Assembly: GCA_021789755.1 (NCBI GenBank)
Contig: JAJYJD010000155.1
Coordinates: 1 to 8,203, forward strand
Length of the DNA stretch: 8,203 bases
Origin: Bacteroidota bacterium
GTDB taxonomy: Bacteria > Bacteroidota > Ignavibacteria > Kryptoniales > JAKASW01
Reading direction: 5' to 3'
Made by a program: the position numbers and the translations under genes. Each line of letters starts with the position of its first letter. Within the stretch, counting starts at the first letter, position 1. Below the pieces are notes generated by a model. That model was not told the DNA's origin. It searched no databases and was given only the letters and a program-made list of their open reading frames with translations. Of the stretch, positions 1 through 4,930 are shown piece after piece.

Positions 1-149
1 TTCGTTTCGAACATCTCTCCGGCGGTCTTCCATTTCCCGACAAACGCGTTAAGGGCGCTCACTTCACCGGGGCGGCTTACGGAGTCCGGAAGTCTCTGAG
101 CGAACGCGACTGAGGCGAATGCCAGCAAAATCACTCCCCGAAACGGCAT
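1..149 (-). CDS. N-terminus of a small secreted protein, partial at left edge
   Basis: Only the first 49 codons are inside the window; the gene runs off the left edge. The start is ATG at 149, fixed by a very strong ribosome binding site (GAGGAGGAG, 154-162) four bases upstream. The product opens with a short signal peptide: MPFRG, a hydrophobic stretch VILLAFASVAF, then an Ala-x-Ala-type cleavage point before QRLPDS, so the mature protein is exported. The first mature residues include LNAFVGKWKTAGE. An F-V-G-x-W motif of this kind begins many lipocalin-like or DUF1579-type beta-barrel proteins in bacteria, but too little is visible to name a family. It lies downstream of pepD on the same strand, 99 bp away, with a large inverted repeat between them, so co-transcription is uncertain. 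Secretion is well supported; function is unknown. Confidence 0.7.
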   Translation of the reverse strand, partial: MPFRGVILLAFASVAFAQRLPDSVSRPGEVSALNAFVGKWKTAGEMFET

Positions 150-153
150 ATTA

Positions 154-162
154 CTCCTCCTC
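154..162 (-). promoter_or_regulatory. Strong Shine-Dalgarno of the secreted-protein gene
   Basis: The minus strand reads GAGGAGGAG followed by TAAT and ATG. This near-perfect site fixes the start of the left partial gene at 149 and shows that the organism uses Shine-Dalgarno initiation. Confidence 0.8.
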
Positions 163-192
163 ACTTGTGAAATCCGTCCTAACGATGAGGCC

Positions 193-237
193 GGCAGCCG
201 CTCCGCGGGATGTGATCGGCCCGTCGAGGCGGCTGCC
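193..237 (-). terminator. Large GC-rich hairpin between pepD and the next gene
   Basis: GGCAGCCGC (193-201) and GCGGCTGCC (229-237) form a perfect 9 bp inverted repeat. The 27-base loop contains a second, smaller pair, CGGG (206-209) with CCCG (220-223). It sits 11 bases after the pepD stop codon. No U-tract follows on the minus strand, so it is not a classical intrinsic terminator. It may be a 3' stabilising hairpin, a Rho-assisted end, or a structure in the leader of the downstream gene. Confidence 0.45.
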
Positions 238-248
238 ACCCAATTATT

Positions 249-1715
249 CTAAGCGACAGATTTAACGATCTCTGTCAGGTACTTGTAGAACTTCTCGACG
301 CTGTCGATGGCCACGCGCTCGTCGGGCGAATGCGGACCGATGATCGTCGGGCCGAACGAAATCGTATCGACTCCGCCGCCGACACGGTCGTTTATGATCC
401 CGCATTCGAGACCCGCGTGAATCGCCTTGACCGAAGGTTCCTTACCGTAAAGGTTTCGGTAGACTTCCTTCCCTTTGCCGAGCACTGCAGAGCTCATGTT
501 CGGCTGCCAGCCCGGATATCCGTCGCTTGGTTTAATCTTCGCCCCGGCAATCCTGCCGACTGACGCGACCTGCGATGCTATCATATTCTTTTCGGACTCG
601 ATCGAGCTTCTCTGACTTGTCACAATCGTGACGCCTGCTGCCGCCGTCTTGAGAACGGCAACGTTGGTTGAGGTTTCCACGAGGTCAGGGATATCGCTGC
701 TCATCCTGATCACGCCGTGCGGAAGAGCATCGAGCGCGCCGAGGACCGCAGCCTTCGACTTGTCGTCGAGAGCCGGTTTGGCCTTCTTCACTTTTTCCAC
801 GACGACCTTCACGTCAGGGTCTGTAGTTCCGAAAGCATTCTTGAATATCGCCGCGCATTCGGCGGCAGCTTTCGTAGCCTTGGACTCGACAATTGCCGGG
901 ACGGCTATCACGGCTTCGGCTTCACGCGGGATTGCATTGTGTTTGCTGCCGCCTTCAAGGGAGACGAGTCTCATCTTTCCCTTCGTGCTCGCGTCGATCG
1001 CCATGAGTGTCCTGGTCAGGAGTTTTATGGCGTTCGCGCGACCGAGATGGATATCGACGCCGGAATGTCCTCCCTTAAGACCGCGGATCATCACATTCAT
1101 AACCGCAACTTTGCCCGTGACGGCCTTCCGCTTCACCGGGATTGTCATCGTCGTATCGAGTCCGCCCGCACATCCTATATACAAGACGCCTTCCTCTTCG
1201 GAGTCCAGGTTCATCATGATCTTGCCCGTGATGAATCCGGGTTCGATGTGGTTCGCTCCGGTTAGGCCCGTTTCCTCATCGATGGTGAAAAGTCCTTCGA
1301 TCGGACCATGCACAAGCGTCTTGTCCTCAAGAAGCGCGAGGAGCGAAGCTACGCCGATCCCGTCGTCTGAGCCGAGCGTCGTGCCGTCAGCCTTAATATA
1401 GTTTCCTTCTCTGTGGAACTTGATACCTTCCTTAAGAAAATCGTGCTGGACGTCGCGGTTCTTCTCGCAAACCATATCGACGTGGACCTGCAGCACGACA
1501 TTCGGCGAGCCTTCCTTGCCGGGGCCGGCGGGCTTATTCACGACCACATTCCCAACCTTATCCTGTTTTGCTTTCAGCCCCATCGCCGCGGCGGTCTTCT
1601 TGATATATTCGAGGACCGCTTTTTCATTCTTCGATCCCCGCGGAATCGCGCTGATTTCGCGGAAGTAATGCCAGACTCTCTCCGGCTTCAGACCCTGGAT
1701 AGCTTGTTCGTTCAT
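249..1715 (-). CDS. pepD: Aminoacyl-histidine dipeptidase (PepD, peptidase family M20)
   Basis: Cytoplasmic di-zinc dipeptidase that hydrolyses Xaa-His dipeptides such as carnosine and a range of other dipeptides, in peptide turnover. The 488 residues match the usual PepD length of about 485. The metal and catalytic set appears complete when compared with the known Vibrio PepD pattern: H78 and D80 in LQVHVDMV, D117 in GSDDGIG, E147 and E148 in TIDEETGLTGA, D171 in NLDSEEEG, and H462 in IGPHSPDE. The NLDSEEEGVLYIGCAGG block and the inserted lid/dimerisation domain (about 190-390) are typical of PepD rather than of other M20 enzymes. There is no signal peptide. The ATG at 1715 gives the expected N-terminus, although the ribosome site is weak (GCGAGATG region). 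A 330 bp gap upstream suggests its own promoter. Family assignment is firm; exact substrate range is not. Confidence 0.95.
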   Translation of the reverse strand: MNEQAIQGLKPERVWHYFREISAIPRGSKNEKAVLEYIKKTAAAMGLKAKQDKVGNVVVNKPAGPGKEGSPNVVLQVHVDMVCEKNRDVQHDFLKEGIKFHREGNYIKADGTTLGSDDGIGVASLLALLEDKTLVHGPIEGLFTIDEETGLTGANHIEPGFITGKIMMNLDSEEEGVLYIGCAGGLDTTMTIPVKRKAVTGKVAVMNVMIRGLKGGHSGVDIHLGRANAIKLLTRTLMAIDASTKGKMRLVSLEGGSKHNAIPREAEAVIAVPAIVESKATKAAAECAAIFKNAFGTTDPDVKVVVEKVKKAKPALDDKSKAAVLGALDALPHGVIRMSSDIPDLVETSTNVAVLKTAAAGVTIVTSQRSSIESEKNMIASQVASVGRIAGAKIKPSDGYPGWQPNMSSAVLGKGKEVYRNLYGKEPSVKAIHAGLECGIINDRVGGGVDTISFGPTIIGPHSPDERVAIDSVEKFYKYLTEIVKSVA

Positions 1716-2045
1716 GATATCATCTCGCTTTTATAATGTTTGAATGCTCATCCCGATTTTGTCGGGACCTATTCTGTAAGATTTTGATGATTGGCGACTT
1801 ATGGCGCCGTGCCACACCATCGCGGATTTCAGATTCGAACTCTCTCTTCCCGGATTGCCGCTTCCCAGATACCATATTTTACGCAAAGAGAATCTAGGCT
1901 ATCGTGGTGAGAGAAGCAACGGAGCACCTATTGAAGAAAGACTCCATGGTTTCTGTTACCTCAATGTTCTTGGCGCATGGAGATTACGGAAATGTTTCCA
2001 CATCCAGGGGGGAATAATGGAACGGTGGATTAATGGAGTGATGTG
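1716..2045. other. 330 bp intergenic region upstream of pepD
   Basis: No convincing gene lies here. A plus-strand reading frame from 1801 to 2049 (82 codons) lacks a ribosome binding site, resembles no family I know and overlaps the 3' end of ywbE, so I do not call it. The stretch contains a short hairpin at 1751-1767 and a -10-like TATAAA for pepD (minus strand, 1730-1735) without a recognisable -35. A plus-strand purine run (GGGGGG near 2008-2013) precedes a 9-codon frame only. Confidence 0.5.
1751..1767. repeat. Short TCCCGA/TCGGGA hairpin upstream of pepD
   Basis: TCCCGA and TCGGGA form a perfect 6 bp stem around a TTTTG loop. It lies 36-52 bases upstream of the pepD start codon, near where a -35 would fall for the TATAAA at 1730-1735. 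Elements of this form are often scattered between genes in some environmental bacteria, so it may be a dispersed intergenic element rather than a pepD operator. There is only one copy in this window. Confidence 0.4.
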
Positions 2046-2240
2046 CTAAGCAAGGATCTCCTTAACCCTGCCGACCTGTCCGGTCTCGAGCCGGACTTTG
2101 ATCCCATGCGGATGAGAAGGAGAATTGGTGAGTATATCTTTAACGATTCCTTCAGTCAACCTGCCGGTTCGCTGGTCCTGCTTGAGAACGATTGAGACCT
2201 TCATGCCGGGTTTTATTTCGGATCGTTTTGTGCCGTCCAT
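2046..2240 (-). CDS. ywbE: YwbE family protein (DUF2196)
   Basis: A 64-residue cytoplasmic protein that matches Bacillus YwbE over its whole length, as I remember that family: a PGMKVSIVLKQDQRTG segment near the N-terminus, then GIVKDILTNS, SHPHGIKVRLE and GQVGRVKEI. The alternating beta pattern with conserved glycines suggests a small SH3-like barrel, possibly binding nucleic acid, but no function is established that I know of. The ATG at 2240 is supported by AAAGGAG (AGGAG complement at 2244-2248) with a short 3-base gap. The gene begins only 13 bp after the stop of the J-domain gene on the same strand, so the two almost certainly share a transcript. The stop codon at 2046-2048 is followed by no obvious terminator hairpin. 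Family assignment is strong; role unknown. Confidence 0.9.
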   Translation of the reverse strand: MDGTKRSEIKPGMKVSIVLKQDQRTGRLTEGIVKDILTNSPSHPHGIKVRLETGQVGRVKEILA

Positions 2241-2253
2241 GCACTCCTTTCCT

Positions 2254-2826
2254 TCAAGACAGTCCTGTCACTGCCAAATCAGCTGCGGAGTAAAAAAGCG
2301 GGAACGGCATTCCGCGCCTGGACTTGAATACCTGCCGCACCTGGAGTAGCCGGACCTCGAACCGCGCCGATTTCCCAAACTCTACGGTAGCAGCTTCGCC
2401 GACTTTCAATTTCAGTTCACGGGAGCGGTGGTCGGAGAAAGTCACGGTGATCGTTGCGTCGCCGAGATACTCGTGCACTCGTCGTGCTGCAAGTAAGACT
2501 TTGTTCTTCCTGGCCGTCGATGTCCCGTTTTCCAGGATGGTCACTATATCTCTCGGCCCGGTTCTTCTCCGGCCTGCCGGTTCTGCAGCTCTCGGGAATT
2601 CATACGGCAGGTGAAACGAACCGCGACGGCTCCAATTATCCTTGATCTGCTTGAATGCCTCGTTTATAAGCTTCATCTTCGCCGTCCCGACCCGCTGCAT
2701 CTTTTCATCGCCTTCGAAGCGGTCGGGATGCCAGGCCTTCACCTGTATGCTGAACGCCTCACGAACTTCCTCGAGAGTCTTAGGATTTCCCAATTCAAGT
2801 ATGCGACAGGCTTCCTGCCAGGTCAA
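2254..2826 (-). CDS. Short J-domain (DnaJ-like) protein
   Basis: A 190-residue protein with an N-terminal J domain (about residues 1-65). The HPD signature is at 33-35 in KAWHPDRF, and helix IV follows as the INEAFKQIKDNW segment. J domains stimulate the ATPase of DnaK-type Hsp70 chaperones, so this is probably a specialised Hsp70 co-chaperone. It lacks the Gly/Phe linker, zinc-finger cysteines and C-terminal domains of DnaJ. A basic linker (about 66-105) leads to a beta-rich C-terminal half (about 105-175) that I do not recognise. No signal peptide or membrane segment. The best start is TTG at 2826, because the first in-frame ATG (residue 43) would remove the HPD motif; no Shine-Dalgarno precedes the TTG. 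The TTG overlaps the TGA of a short upstream frame (TTGA), which could couple translation. ywbE follows in the same unit. Confidence 0.85.
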   Translation of the reverse strand: MTWQEACRILELGNPKTLEEVREAFSIQVKAWHPDRFEGDEKMQRVGTAKMKLINEAFKQIKDNWSRRGSFHLPYEFPRAAEPAGRRRTGPRDIVTILENGTSTARKNKVLLAARRVHEYLGDATITVTFSDHRSRELKLKVGEAATVEFGKSARFEVRLLQVRQVFKSRRGMPFPLFYSAADLAVTGLS

Positions 2827-2996
2827 GACAATATTCCGAATTTTAAATTTTGAATTTTGAATCGGCGGAGCGTAGAATGCACCTCTTCCACATCATGCGG
2901 AGCCATCGCCGGGATATAGCTGATGTCGAAACTGGCTCCAGTGGAGATAACGAGAAAGACGGTTACTCGGATTTTATCCATCATAAGGTCGCACAA
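2823..2996 (-). CDS. Possible 57-residue ORF overlapping the J-domain gene start
   Basis: A short frame opens at TTG (2996), preceded by AAGGA six bases upstream, or at ATG (2984), which has no ribosome site. It runs to TGA at 2823-2825 and overlaps the J-domain TTG as TTGA. The peptide has a hydrophobic N-terminal stretch (RVTVFLVISTGA), then a polar region (APHDVEEVHSTL). Its last 14 residues are encoded by the AT-rich intergenic element at 2836-2865, which argues against a conserved protein. I recognise no family. It could be a small coupled leader peptide, a gene remnant or chance. The coordinates take the TTG start. Confidence 0.25.
   Translation of the reverse strand: MCDLMMDKIRVTVFLVISTGASFDISYIPAMAPHDVEEVHSTLRRFKIQNLKFGILS
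2836..2865. repeat. AT-rich intergenic element with CCGA/TCGG ends
   Basis: CCGA (2836-2839) and TCGG (2862-2865) bracket 22 bases made only of A, T and two G, with the tandem unit AATTTTG repeated. It stands out sharply from the surrounding GC level and ends 10 bases upstream of the J-domain TTG codon. It can fold into an imperfect hairpin. Similar AT-rich islands between genes recur in some uncultured bacterial genomes; here there is one copy. Confidence 0.5.
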
Positions 2997-3081
2997 AGTT
3001 ATTCCTTCGGTTCCTGAAGTGCAACCCTGCGTACTCTGTCAAAACAGGCCAGCGACGGGCTGTCAAGGCTTGCGGCCGCTC

Positions 3082-3135
3082 ACGGTTATGCTGACAATCG
3101 CTGCGCCGGACGTTCTCAGCGCACCGATAAACCGT
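3082..3135 (-). other. Nested inverted repeat, possible structured RNA
   Basis: ACGGTTAT (3082-3089) pairs with ATAAACCGT (3127-3135) with one bulged base. Inside it, GCTGA (3090-3094) pairs with TCAGC (3116-3120) around a 21-base GC-rich loop. It begins 27 bases after the thioesterase stop codon. No U-tract follows on the minus strand. It could be a 3' end structure of the thioesterase mRNA or a leader element of the J-domain unit; I match it to no known riboswitch. Confidence 0.35.
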
Positions 3136-3162
3136 CACGCCAGAAAGAATTCTGATTCCCTC

Positions 3163-3906
3163 TCATTCCCAGATGATCTTTGCCCTGCAAAGTTCCACCC
3201 CGTCCTTCTCGCGCATCACCTGACAGTAATAATAATCCCCGGCATCCGCCGATGTCACGTAAACCTTGTCGCCGTGCTGCGCCTCCGCAAGAAAATTGAT
3301 TTCGAAAGACGCGAGGCGTTTCTCATCGAGTACGGCTCTCGGAAAGCTGTCGACGATCCACCGCAGATATCTCGATGAGTTCACATGGTTATTCACATCG
3401 ATGTCCCCGTACCTCACAACGTACTCGAAATCGGTTTTGCCCGCTTCTTGCTCCTCAATCTTGCCGAGCTTCGTCTCTATAGCATGTCTGTCGAGCTGAA
3501 CGGGGAAATCACTGTGCTCAAGATTTATTCTCTGAATCCGCGAAGTTCTTCTGTCTATCACCAGCCAGGCAGAAGTGGCTGAGGCAAGGTTCGTTCCCGA
3601 TTCGGAAAGGACCGTGAAATCTCTCAGCCCGAAAAGCTTATCGACCCCCTTGCTCCATGTCTCGACGGTTATTTCTTCGTCCCAGGCGGGAAGTTCGTGG
3701 AATACGGCAAGAAAGCGCGAGAGTACCCAGATCTGTCCCTCCTCCCGGAGGGCTTCATAACTGAAGTCTGAGTTGTTCGCATGCGCCCACGCGCTGTCAA
3801 GCATGATGCTGAAGAGAATGTCAGGTTTCGCTTTTGCTTGCTGATCGACCTCCCATGAATGAAGGCGAAAGGTTCGTCTAAGCATCGAAGGGGTTGAGTT
3901 ATTCAT
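3163..3906 (-). CDS. Acyl-ACP thioesterase (FatA/FatB-like, double hotdog)
   Basis: Hydrolyses acyl-acyl carrier protein to free fatty acid and ACP, ending or diverting fatty acid synthesis in the cytoplasm. The 247 residues fit the bacterial form: an N-terminal hotdog domain (about 8-130, containing SIMLDSAWAHA and WVLSRFLAVF) and a C-terminal one (about 157-247). The second domain carries the plant-type catalytic block DIDVNNHVNSSRYLRW. By comparison with plant FatB the active residues are D170, N172 and H174, with E208 in FLAEAQHGD 34 residues after the histidine, exactly the FatB spacing. There is no transit or signal peptide. The ATG at 3906 gives a normal N-terminus, although its ribosome site is weak. 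The start overlaps by 8 bases the end of a doubtful upstream frame (3899-4162). Chain-length preference cannot be read from the sequence. Family call is firm. Confidence 0.93.
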   Translation of the reverse strand: MNNSTPSMLRRTFRLHSWEVDQQAKAKPDILFSIMLDSAWAHANNSDFSYEALREEGQIWVLSRFLAVFHELPAWDEEITVETWSKGVDKLFGLRDFTVLSESGTNLASATSAWLVIDRRTSRIQRINLEHSDFPVQLDRHAIETKLGKIEEQEAGKTDFEYVVRYGDIDVNNHVNSSRYLRWIVDSFPRAVLDEKRLASFEINFLAEAQHGDKVYVTSADAGDYYYCQVMREKDGVELCRAKIIWE

Positions 3907-4162
3907 CCGGTCTCTCGATTCTATACTGTCTGAGGATTATGTTCTCGTCTTCCTTATTTGTATCCAATGACGTAACGAGCGCTTCTCTCGGCGACTTTAA
4001 AGCCGATCGGATTCTTCGGCTTCTCAGGCGCCTGAAGGAGCTGTCGGGTTGCATCGAACACGACCCTGGATACTGGCTCAGTTTCAATCCGCGGGTCTCA
4101 CCGCAAAGAGAAATAACATTCTCCCGCGGATAAGCAACCGGGACGCAAAGCCCTTCAAACAT
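3899..4162 (-). CDS. Doubtful 87-residue ORF overlapping the thioesterase start
   Basis: An ATG-to-TAA frame whose last codons overlap the thioesterase ATG by 8 bases, an arrangement that can couple translation. Against it: no ribosome site before the ATG at 4162, many arginines and serines, no recognisable domain, and a plus-strand frame of similar length (3894-4133) over the same bases. The C-terminal part (SLDTNKEDENIILRQYRIER) reads more like protein than the N-terminal part, so it may be the end of a decayed gene. An internal Met at residue 36 is an alternative start. I give it low weight. Confidence 0.2.
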   Translation of the reverse strand: MFEGLCVPVAYPRENVISLCGETRGLKLSQYPGSCSMQPDSSFRRLRSRRIRSALKSPREALVTSLDTNKEDENIILRQYRIERPDE

Positions 4163-4227
4163 GTGTATAAATGCGACAGCACGTCTTTCCTGCCGTCTCT
4201 GGCATATAGCCCTTCCATGGGATTCAT
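4084..4227 (-). CDS. Possible 47-residue small protein with a strong ribosome site
   Basis: ATG at 4227 is preceded by AGAAGGAAATAT, a good Shine-Dalgarno at normal spacing, better than those of several certain genes here. The frame begins MNPMEGLYARDGRKDVLSHL, continues with a basic segment (SRLLIRGR) and a short hydrophobic patch (MLFLFAV), and stops with TGA at 4084-4086. It is too short and low in signature to assign, and I recognise no family. Its frame differs from that of the 87-codon ORF that follows, so one explanation is a single gene broken by a frameshift. It could also be a real small protein or leader peptide. Confidence 0.3.
   Translation of the reverse strand: MNPMEGLYARDGRKDVLSHLYTCLKGFASRLLIRGRMLFLFAVRPAD
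4087..4131. repeat. 9 bp inverted repeat ATCCGCGGG/CCCGCGGAT
   Basis: ATCCGCGGG (4087-4095) and CCCGCGGAT (4123-4131) are perfect inverted arms separated by 27 bases that contain a further possible stem, GAGAA (4109-4113) with TTCTC (4119-4123). It starts immediately beyond the stop of the 47-codon ORF, with that gene's last codons inside it. It may be a hairpin in the thioesterase 5' region or a protein-binding site. No T-run follows on either strand. Confidence 0.4.
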
Positions 4228-4366
4228 ATATTTCCTTCTTTGCCCCTTAGCGTCTCCAGTACATTAAAATTACAGAAGGATATACGGGATGCCGCTCATC
4301 GAGTCCGTCAGATTCAAAGGAGTCTGATGACAAGGGGGCGTTTGCGGTAAGATCCAAACTCAGCCA

Positions 4367-4843
4367 CTACCCAACCTTGAATTGTTTTTCGTATTTCTCT
4401 TCAAGAGCATCGAGGCGCCAGGGCAGCTCCGCCTTCGAAGCTGGAAGCTCGCGGAGACTAACAAACGTGCGCACTGTCAGAAGATGCGCTTGAATTGCCC
4501 GTCGATTATTCAACACATCAGCCAGCATGAAAGCGCCGTGCCCTGTAAACGCTGAATACAAATGCTGCGAACATTTCGGCTTTCTGAGGCGGTCACAAAT
4601 TGTGACCCGCTCAGATTTCTCTTCCGGTGTCAACTCAAACATAAAATCAGACGGGAAACGGTCGATGTCTCGATTAACCTGCCGGTTCAGTTGTTTTGTC
4701 GTTACGCCGTACAGCATCGCCAGATCTGCATCGATCATTACTTTCTTCCCCCTGATGAGAAAAATATGCTTTCCCATCCGTTCGATTGGAAGCAACGATT
4801 TGCCCGCTGTTTCCATCCCCCATGCTCTTTCAATTTCACCCAT
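4367..4843 (-). CDS. ORF6N domain protein, orphan and C-terminally short
   Basis: A 158-residue protein with an ORF6N (KilA-N-related) domain at about 20-105: the LLPIERMGKHIFLIRG opening, KKVMIDADLAMLYGV, the LNRQVNRDIDRFPSDFMFELT block, YSAFTGHGAFML and the VLNNRRAIQ helix. Such domains occur at the N-terminus of phage antirepressor-like DNA-binding proteins and as isolated chromosomal genes, so a DNA-binding role is likely but unproven. The C-terminal helix (LEEKYEKQFKVG) stops where typical members continue with about 20-30 more residues, so the protein is slightly truncated. No other phage gene is nearby. The ATG at 4843 has a modest GGAAAGAG site; Met10 is a plausible alternative start. 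It begins 87 bp after the M16 stop, beyond a hairpin terminator. Confidence 0.88.
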   Translation of the reverse strand: MGEIERAWGMETAGKSLLPIERMGKHIFLIRGKKVMIDADLAMLYGVTTKQLNRQVNRDIDRFPSDFMFELTPEEKSERVTICDRLRKPKCSQHLYSAFTGHGAFMLADVLNNRRAIQAHLLTVRTFVSLRELPASKAELPWRLDALEEKYEKQFKVG

Positions 4844-4892
4844 GAAAAACTCTTTCCATCTGTAAATTAGCTTCGCCGGCGGGGAAGAGCAA

Positions 4893-4923
4893 GGTGACCG
4901 CCATCCTGAAGATGACGGTCACC
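4893..4923 (-). terminator. Hairpin terminator of the M16 protease gene
   Basis: GGTGACCG (4893-4900) plus CATC (4902-4905) pair with GATG (4911-4914) plus CGGTCACC (4916-4923). That gives a 12 bp stem with one C-A mismatch and a CTGAA loop. On the minus strand it starts 7 bases after the protease stop and is followed by TTGCTCTT, a moderately T-rich tail. This fits an intrinsic or hairpin-assisted terminator. Confidence 0.7.
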
Positions 4924-4930
4924 CGAGTCT

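Larger units (their letters stand above)
2827..3162. other. 336 bp region between thioesterase and J-domain genes
   Basis: Apart from the doubtful 57-codon frame, this stretch holds an AT-rich element next to the J-domain start, two minus-strand TTGACA hexamers (complements at 3061-3066 and 3037-3042) without a matching -10, and a nested inverted repeat at 3082-3135. TAACTTTG on the minus strand (2994-3001), with TTG 20 bases upstream (3022-3024), fits the Bacteroidota-type TAnnTTTG promoter pattern. It could be the promoter of the J-domain/ywbE unit, giving a leader of roughly 160 bases. Confidence 0.4.
3907..4366. other. 460 bp region with no convincing gene
   Basis: The longest non-genic stretch in the window. 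It contains two mutually out-of-frame minus-strand short ORFs (4084-4227 and 3899-4162), a 9 bp inverted repeat (4087-4131), a GGGACGCAAAGCCC string (4140-4153) and a small hairpin (TCAGA 4308-4312 with TCTGA 4323-4327). It may be a long 5' region for the thioesterase gene or the remains of a decayed gene. Confidence 0.45.

Noticed and set aside
161..170. TCACTTGTGA palindrome just upstream of the secreted-protein ribosome site.
   Set aside because: Only 4 bp arms; too short to claim an operator.
628..1401. Long plus-strand frame (257 codons) opposite pepD.
   Set aside because: It is the antisense shadow of a well-supported M20 peptidase gene and has a low-complexity, Ser/Pro/Ala-rich composition.
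1801..2049. 82-codon plus-strand frame upstream of pepD.
   Set aside because: No ribosome site, no recognisable domain, and it overlaps the end of ywbE; it looks like a chance frame.
2923..3378. 151-codon plus-strand frame across the thioesterase 3' end.
   Set aside because: Its second half is antisense to the conserved thioesterase; there is no ribosome site or known domain.
3894..4133. 79-codon plus-strand frame in the region upstream of the thioesterase.
   Set aside because: No ribosome site and no family resemblance; it overlaps short minus-strand frames of equal weakness.
4101..4200. GGGACGCAAAGCC (4140-4152) on the plus strand resembles the core of the c-di-GMP-I (GEMM) riboswitch.
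   Set aside because: The preceding hairpin with its tetraloop is missing (AACC runs straight into GGGACG). The second helix with its conserved AGC region is not recognisable, and no plus-strand gene lies downstream. A chance match or a dead remnant is more likely; an Rfam covariance search would settle it.
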